Source: Ramazzottius varieornatus
Lineage: Eukaryota > Tardigrada > Eutardigrada > Parachela > Ramazzottiidae
DNA: 64,000 bases
Direction of reading: 5' to 3'
Assembly: GCA_001949185.1 (NCBI GenBank)
Contig: BDGG01000001.1
Span: 8,946,745 to 9,010,744, forward strand
The notes beneath the pieces were generated by a model. That model saw only the letters and a list, made by a program, of their open reading frames with translations. It had not been told where the DNA came from and ran no database searches. Made by a program: the position numbers and the translations under genes. Shown here in pieces: positions 54,170 through 64,000 of the stretch (the stretch's first letter is position 1; each line of letters starts with the position of its first letter).

Positions 54170-55610
54170 CCTTCCAGCGCCTTTTCTAAGTTACCGGACG
54201 ATGACGGCCACCCAATGTACTCCACTGCGCACTTTATGTTGCAGTTGCTACTTTTTACAGTAGTGGAATGTACAAAAGCAGCCAAATCGTGATGGCCACG
54301 AAAGCAAAAGTACAATACTAAATTGGCTTGATACTGTAGATGATAATTTGTTTCATTCGGGGAAATGGCATTTTCTTCAAAAGAAAACAGCCATAGAGAG
54401 CCAGAGAGTAAATCGAGATCGAGCGGATAGCGCCACGAACAAAAGACTGCACCTCGAAGAATCGAAGTACTTCGATTGAGAGAAAGCGAGATAAACCCAA
54501 AATGGAAAGAGCTGTCAAAGGACACTCGCTTCACGATCGGTGGCTGTGGCTGACGGAGCTCCCGATCATGTTTGTTCTCCCCGTTGCACTCTGTTGTCTC
54601 GGCTGGTGAAAGATCTCACCTTAATTTTTCCCGGTCATTTCTTAATACATCGCATTCCACCGTGCCAATATTCACATATTGCTCGTGGCAATAACAGAGA
54701 GTCTCTCTGGTATTATTGTACCTAGAGACTGTAAATCGATTTACCATGCGGAACAAGTCCTTTGTTTTCCACAAATGGTCGTCGCTGAATGATATATCAC
54801 CTGCCACAATACAACGGTCTGCTAGTTTTCAACAAATGGTCATCGCTGAGTGATAAAGTATATCACATGCCACAATACAATGGTCTGATGAGTTGTTTTA
54901 CGTTTTAGATGTGCAAAAAGGAAAGTCTTTCCGGGTGTAGTTGTTTGTTTTTTTGTTTCGCTATCTTCTCGCTTTTTTGAGAACAGAATATTGTCTTTTC
55001 AGTAAAGGTTTCTATATGAGCGGCCCAGGCGGNCACCGNTTTTACTAGCTATCAAAGTTTATAGCCACATGTTTTGATAGCTATCAAAATCACAACCTAC
55101 ATACTTTGATACCTATCGAAATTGATAGCTATCAGTTTGTGTAGCTATCGAAACTGATAGCTATCAGTTTATGTAGCTATCAAAACTACTACCTACATGA
55201 CTTTGCACCTATATCCTTCTTGTAGGCTCAAAATTGGCCTACTTCGAAAACGTCGGTTTCTACTTGCGTCTTTATATGGAAGTATAAAAGTGTAGTCATG
55301 ACGTCATGAATTCAATGAGTTTACGTGAAAGAAATAACCACGCCCACCGGTTTTCTGTGTTCGGGTGGTAAGAGCGAAGTAGAAACCGACTTTTTCGAAG
55401 TAGGCCAATTTTGAGCCTACATGAAGAATATAGGTGCAAAGTCATGTAGGTAGTAGTTTTGATAGCTACACAAACTGATAGCTATCAGTTTCGATAGTTA
55501 TCAAAGCATGTAGGTTGTGATTTTGGTAGCTATCAAAACATGTGGCTATGAACTTTGATAGCCAGTAAAAACGGTGACCGCCTGGGCCGCCCATATTTCT
55601 ACACGGTCTG
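54170..55610. other. Convergent 3' region between F-box/UBC and RTK genes
   Basis: Presumed 3' UTRs. A direct repeat occurs at about 54775-54810 and 54832-54880 (AATGGTC.TCGCTGA.TGATA ... CACAATACAA). The right part is occupied by the 581 bp foldback element. Confidence 0.5.
55015..55595. mobile_element. 581 bp foldback element with 6 bp target duplication
   Basis: Long inverted arms: left 55015 to ~55262, right ~55375 to 55595, with a loop of ~115 bp. Ends read TATGAGCGGCCCAGGCGG and the complement. TTTCTA flanks both sides (55009-55014 and 55596-55601). Each arm carries repeated GATAGCTATC motifs, themselves palindromic. There is no ORF. Two ambiguous bases (55033, 55039) lie in the left terminal repeat, perhaps because the hairpin was hard to read. 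Confidence 0.88.
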
Positions 55611-58600
55611 CTAGTAATGATACTTGTTGGGATCAATCTGATAATAGTCTTTGTCGCTATCAAACTTTAGATACTTTTCCGCTCCAGCCGACTCGTCTAG
55701 AAGTTTGCACAAGTCTGTCTCCAGAACAGCAAACGAAGGTCTCTCTAGCGGCTCCTCTCTCCAGCAGCTCATCATAACATCGTATCTGAAATTCGGACAG
55801 TGCATTAAGGCCGATCCAAGCTGCACTGTATAAGAACTAAGGCCGAGTATGAAGCATGCCGGCTTCGCTTTCGAAGAGACTCACAGTTCTTGCGAGCAGT
55901 TTTGCGGACACCCCATTCGACTGCCTTTTCTCAGCTGGCTCAAAAGGTCATTATTGTTGATGGTTGGATAGGGCGTGCCGCCCATGGTGATGATCTCGAA
56001 GAGTACTACGCCGAATGACCACCTGAAATGCATCATCGGCGTACGTACAGTAGGTAGGTAGGTAAAGTACTACTGTATGGCGGTGTAAGAGCCAGACTTA
56101 CACGTCGCTAGCAGGACTGAAGGCCAGATTGACGATAGATTCGATGGCCATCCATTTCAGAGGGAGCTTGCCAGGATTGAGCATGACGTAGTTGCTGTCC
56201 TCATCCAGATAGCGGGCCAAGCCAAAGTCGCCAATCTTGACGTGGTCGCTGTCTGTGACAAGTAAGTTGCGAGCTGCCAGGTCTCTGTGAATGTACCCTC
56301 GGCCATGCACATACTCCTACAAGCAAAACAACCGAGCGCCGACGTGCCGTTTATGTCAAGATTTACGTTTTTGCTGAGCCTCAAAGCTGAATGTGATAGT
56401 GACAAAATCTGAACTACGGTTAGCAACTGACCACTTTCGTACCATGCCCAATGCTATTTGCCGAGAGAAGGACAGCAATGTTGTCAGCGTTAATTGGCTG
56501 ACACAGGTTACGGGCAGATAGCTGGAGGAAACGGTGGCCGATTGAAGCGATATGGCTGTCTGACGCTTGGAGGAGAGATAGCCGCGCAGGTCGCCGAGGG
56601 CACAATATTCTAAAACTAGGAGGATGGGCTCGGAGGTCATGCAGGCACCAAGAAGACTGACGACTTGGCTGTGGCGACCCAGCGCCTTCATTAGTCTGAT
56701 CTCGCGGAGGAATGCGTCTTTTTCTAGTAGGTCAGCACTTTCTGAAACGACCAACGACGCTGAGTCCATCAGCATTGGATTCACACTGATCAAAGTTCAC
56801 TCTACTTTTACCTGGAAGTCGTTTGATAGCCACGGTGCAGTTGAAAAGGACATGTCCATGAGGCGCATTCAGCGAACCCTCCACCACACCCTTCAACACT
56901 TCTCCGTAAGCACCGTTGCCGATGGAGGCCCCAAAGGCGATGCGCGAACGATCAAGTTCCCATCTGTCGGTGGCGACAGGCGGTGGTAGTGGTAACCTGC
57001 AATCTTCAGCATCAAGGCACAATAACAGGGAACAGAACCGATCTCACACACTAGTGGGCTTGAAGAGTGCTTACGTCTGACTGGTGCTGGTGCTGGAGGA
57101 GCTCTGACTGCTGTGCAGCGCAGTATTGGTGATACTGTATGAAGAGGAGGACGAGTTGGATCCCGATGACATGGAAGGCAGCAGTTTGCTTGACAGTCTT
57201 TCTTGTAAGAGCCTTTGATATCTGCGGCAGCAGTAGACAGCCGTCACCGAAAAGCAGAGCAGAGCCAGCAACGGCCCAGCAATGGCTCCCGCTAACGCCC
57301 CCGGCGACAGCTCAGACTCCTCCTGTTCTTCGCCACGCTCAATCGTCTCTTCGGTACTCCTTTTCCCGTAAGCCTCTGTGACAAGTATCTCAGCCGCAGA
57401 AATCGTCTGGTTCGGGCCCAGTCGATGGTTGCTTCTTCCGCCAAACGAACGGTTCGAACGAATACAACGACCGCCCTCCACCGAAGTGCACTCTGCAAAA
57501 AAGATAATAATCTATCCATGTACAAATTTTTCATCTTGCTGCTGTCTGGGGCTTCGCTGCGGATTGTCCGACTTTAAGAAAGTGCTTATTGTAGAAACCT
57601 CGGCAATTTGTCCTGATGTGACAGGCATGTGGTCGCAGACAGGATATATACCTAGCTTGTTGGTGTAGATAACATCCGGGCTTTTTTCTCCGCAAGTAGT
57701 GCTGTAGGAAATATGAAAGACATATCGGCACATCAGCTGGATATTCTCCACGTCAGCTCGTTCCTCATTGGCAAATGCCTGGATGGAAGGCGCAGTGGCA
57801 CTGACACAGCTGTAGTCCTTTACGATGCTGTAGTCGATGCTCAAGTGGTACTTGGCTACATCGGTATTGTTAATTCCTTTCAGCAAGACAAAATGTATGG
57901 TCCTTCACACATCAAAGTGGGTCATCATGGATTTTTGGCCAAGACTGGAGAAAGGACCTACCTGCTGGCAGCTTCCATGACAAAAGTCCGCGAACTATTT
58001 TATTACTCATAGAAAGAGTGGACATGGTGATATTGGTCACTTGTAAGGAATTATTACGGCTGGAGGAATCTGTAAAACAACCAGTTTGACGCTAGATTCT
58101 ACTGTAGTATGATTATCCTCGATCACTTGGCGTCTATAGTTACAGTTAAAAGTTTGATATGGTGATGCCCCGACCATGCCATGAGAGTCCACGGCCACGA
58201 AACGGATGGTTTTGGACTGACATCGCCTCACGAAGGCCGCCTCCGGCTTGAGCAAAATTTCCTGCAAAAAAAAGGTTGTTAAAGACAGAGCTGCTGAAGT
58301 GCCGACTTTGCTGACGTCACGTCGGGAGCTGTCGGAACCGGGGCTTACCAGGGAAGGTACCCACGTCACTTCTTGCAAGGTTTCCGTGAAGTATAAAAGC
58401 GGCCCATCGATACTGGATGTCATGTTGGGGGGAAGGAGCCATTCGACACGGAAAGAGGCTAGAGAGCTCTGAAGGAGGAGGGAACCCCAGACCGGAGTTC
58501 GGTAGGCGTTGTCTTCTTGCGAGTCGGAGTTGGCCAGCAGGTCGCTCTCCGTATAGTCCATCTGGCATAATGACGGAAGACATATCTGCAAAGTACGGAC

Positions 58601-59041
58601 TCAAAACTGGTGCAACAAGCAGCGGAATTGGTAATACTAACCACTTTATGGCACGACATGGTAGTGTTGTGCCCGCACTCCGTTTCGCACTGAGCAAAAA
58701 TCTGCAAGAAATCATCAACAAACAGTCAAAAAATGGACCCTTATCATTGCAACATATGGAAATGACGATATTACAAATACAGCGCAGATTTCAGATATTT
58801 TCTGAAAACTACGCCCATAAACGTCGCCCACTTTGGGGTGACCATACTGGTGTACGCCGTACCAAAGCCATGTTCGTACCTTTGTGTTTTCATAAAGGCA
58901 TCTGCTCACACACTTCGTCTTACAGATCAGATTTAAGGATAGGACATCTCGCTTGAAGTTCTGATTTAGTCCTTGCGAAAAGTCGAGATTGATTAAAAGC
59001 ACAGTTATGATTACTCTTCCGCAACCGCAAATGGTACACAT
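55611..59041 (-). CDS. Receptor tyrosine kinase with unfamiliar ectodomain
   Basis: Type I membrane receptor kinase. Exon 1 (58880-59041) holds a signal peptide ('VIITVLLINLDF') and a Cys-rich start ('CKTKCVSRCLY'). Exons 58642-58701 and 58349-58585 follow in phase ('FAQCETECGHNTT', 'SLASFRVEWLLPPN'), then 58261 downward. Exons between 58060 and 57500 were not fully resolved. The membrane segment is near 57301-57233 ('AGAIAGPLLALLCFSVTAVY'). Kinase: 'GASIGNGAYGEV' (56932), 'CTVAIKR' (Lys at 56824), 'YIHRDLAARN' (Asp at 56283), 'DFGLARYL' (56229) and 'LPLKWMAIESI'. The last replaces the usual MAPE with MAIE. The C-terminal lobe resembles FGFR/VEGFR/PDGFR-type kinases. No Ig domain is visible. 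The tail ends 'DPNKYHY'. Confidence 0.85.
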
Positions 59042-59410
59042 TTTTGCGGTACTGCGGGCCGAACCATACGAAAAAAAGGGCTATAAATCTGAGGAAAGGC
59101 TAAACTGTCGTCAGTGCAAACCGCAACCTGTGCGGTTCCATACTCGGAAGCAGCATGCCTTTTCATGTCGGATAGTCATGAGAAGAGACCGCTTGATTTT
59201 TCTCTGTAATGGCGAACCGTCAGCAAGCATCGTGGCGAGCGCTGTGTCAACAGATTTTCTTCCGGAGACCGAGTTAGTGTTACCTCTGGTGGATCGTCTT
59301 ACGGTGCAATCAAAGTCAGCAAAGCGAGCCAAATGTTCTGCAGTTTGCTGCCACAACATGCGAGTTCAGCACCCCGGCAGGACACAATGACGTACGCACT
59401 ACCATCATTT

Positions 59411-59961
59411 GGGTATCTGCATACGAGAATGCGTCCAAAGGGTGTCGGACTAAATTGTTCAGGAAACGAGATTTTGCATTTTGCCCCCCAACAAGTTTTC
59501 GAAGTGCGTTTTTACCTTCGCCAAACAGACATCCCTCAACCTGAATTCGTTGGCAAAAAGCTTATCCGTCCAATGGTAAAGAAGTCATGGACATATCCCT
59601 GAAAGCTTCGAGAGTGGCAACCATGGGGCTGATCCGCACATGCATGCTCTGTAGCGTACTGCCCATTTGCATTTGATCAATCGATCAAACGAGAGCTGAC
59701 AGGAACAAGCTAGTGTGAAGACGGCTGCAGGTGCGAGTCTCCAGACATAGCACGCTGCTAACGCCAAGACTGGCTGGTCTAAACCCCTACATTTTCGATT
59801 CGAGCCCTCAAATTTTTTGGTCATTGGTACAACATTCATTTTGGTAACAAATGGTAGCAAATGTAACTCATGATACAATTTAATGATTAGAAGAACCTGA
59901 TGTCACAAAAGACCGATTCGGAGGAAAAATACTTTGGACGCATTCTCGTATGCAGATACTC
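59411..59961. mobile_element. 551 bp element with ~30 bp terminal inverted repeats
   Basis: Left end GGGTATCTGCATACGAGAAT followed by GCGTCCAAAG. The right end is the reverse complement with one change at the second base. ATTT flanks both ends (59407-59410, 59962-59965), a likely 4 bp duplication. There is no transposase. Confidence 0.78.
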
Positions 59962-59980
59962 ATTTACAAAGAGAAACGGT

Positions 59981-60817
59981 ACGAGGTACAGGACATAATT
60001 CCGTCGGGGATAGCGGTTTTTGCACCATAATTCGGCCTACTGTAATGCTTCTTGAACTTCGCATAGCATGTCATGATACGCGTAAATTTACCCATCGGGC
60101 ACTAGTTTCACGCAATCTGGCCAATCAACAATCCATCACATACCCCGTTATCGTCAGAAAATTCAGCCCGGCAGATTAGTCATTTTCCGCAGAAGTGAAG
60201 CTGAATTCAAAAGTGCAGTTAAAATCTTTAATAATCTCGCCAGCCAACATGTCGATTGGTTCAAGCGAGATCTGCGGCGCAACAAAAGAGTTCTCGACAG
60301 TGAATGTATTGATTTCCTGGAATGACGATATACTTTGACGAACGCATGGCGTCATGTTTCAGCTAGAAAGTAGAAGGGACAGGTAACAGGCTTCTATTAC
60401 GCTCATCTGACGTCACGGTTTCGGTATCTGATAATGAGGAGGCAATCGAACAATCATCACAGTTCGAAATCCCATATGGCTTTACTTGCGGATAATTTTC
60501 GCGCGTCCGATAACGTGCTTCGCGAAGTTCAAGAAGCATTATAGTATTTTTCCTCAGTTCCTGCTGCACGTGATCACGAGTTCTTGTTTCCTGAGGTACA
60601 TGGGTCCATCTTCTCGAGGTCTGAACAGCTTTGAGAACGGCAAACGGTTGTAGGTCAGAGCAATCTGTCGTGGGAGACACATGGGTCTGTCGAATGGTAA
60701 CAAGCCTAAAGTTGTATCAACAGCCGTACGATCAACAGCTCACGATGCTTAAACTTTTCCCATTGTCCGAATTGTGATGCGAAAATTGCTATGCCCGAAT
60801 CATGTCCTGTACCTCGT
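59981..60817. repeat. Inverted repeat pair, diverged
   Basis: ACGAGGTACAGGACAT at 59981 faces ATGTCCTGTACCTCGT ending at 60817. Similarity extends ~55 bp inward (GGGATAGCGGTTTTTGCACC against its diverged mirror). A second mirrored segment is ATGCTTCTTGAACTTCGC near 60046 and its complement near 60522. Confidence 0.6.
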
Positions 60818-62471
60818 AAAATTGTTGATGAGATTATGGATTTCAGACTAAGTAACCCTATCTGCAGACATTCGACATTGGTAGCACGAAAAGTAAGGCC
60901 GAACGTCGACTTCAGAAAGTAAAAGATACCAAGACAAGTCGAAGAAAGCAGCCATGCAGAGCTGTGTCTACGACGGAGAATAACCACGCGACACGGCAGC
61001 TACACCGGCGGTATTCTGAATACACCGAAATATCCGCTGTTATGGGCTTCCGGATCAGCCGATCAGAATTCTATAGAGCCGCCGATTTACAAGAGCGCTT
61101 TTCCTATCACAGCGCCTTCGGTTCAGTCGGCAATCGGTAATAGCGTCAATACGCATGACATATGGGTATCTGCGGCCTAACTTTCATACAAACTTTTTTG
61201 CTTCCAAAGTGAACTTTTCTGGCATCAGGTTGTTCAGAATACTCTAGGACACCAAGTGGTAGCGCCGTTACGCTTCGCCACGGGTAGAAGTTCCACATTA
61301 CCGTTCGCCCTTTAGGAAGATGTCCCCGAAAAAGACACAACTCGTTTTCGGTTATAACGAGGGCACATGTGTTGCTTGCTGCTGTAGTACTTAACTTAGA
61401 TATTGAAGGGCTCGTGACTGAGACTCGTACGAAAGCGAGGAAACCAAAGATCTCGAGCGCAGTCTGGACATGCATGTATATGGCTTATTACCATCACTTT
61501 GCATAGTTGTAACGCAAATTGAATTTTACATGGGTATCTGCCATTATGACTGCATACGAGAATGCGCCAGGGGGTTGTTCGGAGAGCCAACTTGTCCAGA
61601 AAACTATCCAAAGCTTCCGGCCTCTAAGGACAACTTTAAAACGGAACCTCCGTCCGCACCAAACAGACCTTGAGCAACAAGAATCCGAGGAACTTGACAT
61701 ATACATGGGAGGCATATTCTCATACGCAGATATTCACACACAGCATACAGAATACATCCGTACACGGATCCACGTAGCCTCATAGCCTGCATCAAAGGTG
61801 TTTGACGCCACGCGATGCCGCGGATGGGTGCATTCTGTACACGACAGCTCCTAAACGCGAGAGGCCCCTAACTTTTTGGCCTCTCGGGGTTTCCAGCTTA
61901 AAAAATCCGATGGCTTGAGTTTGTGCCAATTAGAAAATTTCTTTGAGGGAAGACTCAAGCATTCCGTAAGACGCCGGATGAACCACCCTATCAAAGTGAA
62001 TCAACGCATGCGGCTCTGATCCATTCGGCTTGCCGAATCTTACATAATACGTGATTACTTGTGTCATCCCTACGTTGGTTGGGAATTTAGCAAACGTGCT
62101 GGTAAACCTACTGGGCAAATAATATTACTGCGAATTGAAAGTGCTTCTTAGTTATTTCACCTCCTGATGCATTCGATGAACGCTATTATATGCTTCTTAC
62201 ACTTCTGAGCCTGTGAATCAAGCGAGCACGGTGTCTCCAAGAGAAACGGAAGTGTAGAAGAAGCGGTTGTCAGGCTTGCACATTTGCGTACTTTGAGGAC
62301 TGCAACCTCTGGCGCTGGTCGGTCAGTTTCTTGGTATCCTGCAAGATAAGCGAATTGACGTATGAAGGAATATTATGCGCTTTCGGAAGTAGCGTCTGAA
62401 CTGGTTTAATGGACCGGCCATGCAAGTGAAGCAAGATTGTCTTTTGTTCCGGAAACCTTCAAGGCCTGAAT

Positions 62472-63112
62472 ATGTCAACGTCATGGATCAGTGCGTTCAC
62501 ATGGATGATCTTAGGATGTCTGTGCTTTCCCGTGCCGATAAGCGGAACGCCTTACAATGGCCGGACAGATCACGTGACGCCACCTTCCACGGATTCTCCA
62601 CTGCACAAAGGTGACTACAGCTATACATAGTTACGGTTTACAAAAAACGTTTGGTTTGCATGGTGCTGTGTTTTTAGGTGGTGACCTAGGCCAAGAAATC
62701 AAAGAAACACGCGATGGGTCCAAACATTCAGCCGGGGGAATGTTGATGATGCTTGAGCTTATGACGCTGCTCAATGCTGCAGGTGGACAAGCTTCAGCTC
62801 CAGCTTCCGGATCGGCAGCTGCCGCTCCATCGCCGGTACAGCTACTGTCACCTTTACAATACAGAGTCGTGTACTGTGATCGAGTCGTGCTCCGATGTGG
62901 AACAGAAAGTTTAAAGTCCCTTTGCTTTCACAGGGTGGCGCTCCCGGCGGAAGCGGTATACCGCTGGGTACGCTCTTGCAGTTGATGACCTGTAAGTCTG
63001 CAGCACGCACCTCTAATTTCTAGCAGAAAAACACCAGTTTTATTTCTGTACACCGAAAGTAACGACGATTTCAATTACAGTGATGCACGGTGGCAGACAT
63101 CATAGAGATTAG
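62472..63112 (+). CDS. Secreted Gly/Met/Ala-rich small protein, four exons (paralogue B)
   Basis: Exons 62472-62610, 62678-62835, 62934-62991 and 63081-63112 give 128 residues, with all junctions GT/AG and in phase. The signal peptide is in exon 1 ('SAFTWMILGCLCFPVPISG'). It is followed by 'QEIKETRDGSKHSAGG', a hydrophobic Met/Leu stretch ('MLMMLELMTLLNAAGG'), an Ala/Ser/Pro linker, 'GGAPGGSGIPLGTLLQLM' and the tail 'LMHGGRHHRD'. Order and motifs match paralogue A at 37608: RDGS-x-H, Met/Leu block, Gly block, then MH(S)GG(G)HR near the stop. The paralogue B Gly runs are shorter. No known family is recognised. Confidence 0.75.
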
Positions 63113-64000
63113 CTGGAGCATGGCAGAGATGGAAGAATCTTACGTCAAAAGTGACTGGTGTAGTACTGCTTGATCTTTCTAGCTGTGACCACTGCACCAT
63201 ACCAGTACTGGTTGTCGGCCAGGTTGCAGCAGCAGCAACCTTCATCTTAATTACAGCCCGTTCAAGCGAACTTGTCACCACCCTTTCAAAAAATTGATTC
63301 TCTTCCAATAACGATTTCTGAGAGCAGCTGCTTTTAATTTTTGCCTGATAGCCCCCATTTTCCCCTTTCAGAAAAGTACCGGACACCCCGAATCGAACTA
63401 GCGTTATCGAAACACCGATCAGAAAAGCTCAAGGCTCGACGGGAGCAGTCGTGTAGAGACGCTTGTTTTTCCAACGGTCCCAAAACAGACTTTTACCTCG
63501 AAAAATTTTGTTTGAGACAACGAAAAGAAACCGCTGATGCAGACTGATAGCGCATCTGATCTAGTATCGGACGCGCTAGAGTTTGCGTGAAATGAGTTAC
63601 GCTGGATTTAGCAGACTTGAATTCCAAGAAAAAAAGTTGATACTCGGTCGGATGACGACCGAAATCCAAATTTCTTCTCGGCAACCAACGGTACTTTCAA
63701 ACAATTCGTTTTCGGTTAATTCTAGTAGTTTATTGACAGGGCTTTCACCCGTAGCCTAAAAGTTAGGCCTGAAACTCTCATCGTGAATTTTCCGACAGTT
63801 TTGAAAAACCAGTGGTGACAACTTTGCTTGACCGGGCTGTACTTCGAGAGCCTGTAACTGCATAAACTGTGCCTTCCTCGCCGCTCCGACCGCACAGAAA
63901 CTGACAGTGCAGTTCGTGTGCAAGAGCAAAGACCATAATCATAGTAAAAGTAGACGGTACTACAACTAGATTCATAATTGATACTGACATTGTACCAGCT
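63113..64000. other. Right edge of window; no gene recognised
   Basis: Presumed 3' UTR of the preceding gene and unassigned sequence. Short opposed open frames show no domain. Confidence 0.4.

Larger units (their letters stand above)
59042..62471. other. Repeat-rich stretch without supported genes
   Basis: Holds a 551 bp element with terminal inverted repeats (59411-59961), an inverted pair (59981-60817) and degenerate copies of the GGGTATCTGC end motif at about 61150, 61530 and 61720. The open frames are short and unrecognised. Some (59990-60180 +, 60363-60680 -) mirror each other because they lie in inverted copies. Confidence 0.55.

Noticed and set aside
63380-63425. tRNA-like T-arm sequence (reverse strand GTTCGATTCGGGG)
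   Set aside because: The flanking bases do not form acceptor, D or anticodon stems, so it is not a tRNA gene.

Overview
The window is metazoan nuclear DNA. It carries intron-containing genes for nicastrin, a PKNOX/PREP-type TALE homeodomain protein, Enhancer of Polycomb, a GW182/TNRC6 protein, a receptor tyrosine kinase and a GLUT-type transporter. Most introns are 50-110 bp and genes lie a few hundred bases apart. No species is named by the sequence. Small introns, a compact layout and an RTK with an unfamiliar ectodomain would suit an early-branching, compact animal genome such as a sponge, but that is inference. Exon models below were built by hand from GT/AG sites, phase and family alignment. 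For the genes given full joins, the summed exons are a multiple of three.

Positions 1-32 kb are gene-dense, and neighbours mostly alternate in strand. In order: GLUT/SLC2A transporter (+, 1274-3720), BTB-BACK protein (-, 3765-5769), NXT1/p15 (-, 6079-6851), SRSF10-like splicing factor (+, 7393-8927), GW182/TNRC6 (-, 9942-14849), nicastrin (+, 15293-18484), PKNOX (-, 18894-21637), EPC (+, 23649-28511) and a CRTC-like coactivator (+, 29517-32004). Twenty copies of a ~50 bp palindrome (CAAGTGGCGCAC...GTGCGCCACTTG) sit in 13 introns of eight of these genes. I found no complete copy in an exon or between genes.

Positions 32-41.6 kb are repeat-rich and hold two secreted low-complexity protein genes arranged head to head. 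One encodes a Ser/His/Lys-rich protein (-, 35185-36234). The other is a nine-exon gene for a Gly/Met/Asn-rich protein (+, 37608-39430) that includes a 12 bp microexon. A four-exon paralogue of the latter lies at 62472-63112. All exons of these two genes are too short to stand out as ORFs, and they are the best candidates for an undescribed family here.

Positions 41.6-52.3 kb hold a decayed Helitron (Rep, Pif1-type helicase, RPA-like ORFs, all on -). A 3.5 kb PIF/Harbinger element (45046-48588) is inserted inside its helicase, and removing that element rejoins the helicase frame at the insertion site.

Positions 52.8-64 kb hold an F-box-like/UBC-fold fusion gene (+, 52862-54169), a 581 bp foldback element with a 6 bp target duplication, an RTK gene (-, 55611-59041), several terminal-inverted-repeat elements, and the second Gly/Met-rich secreted gene.
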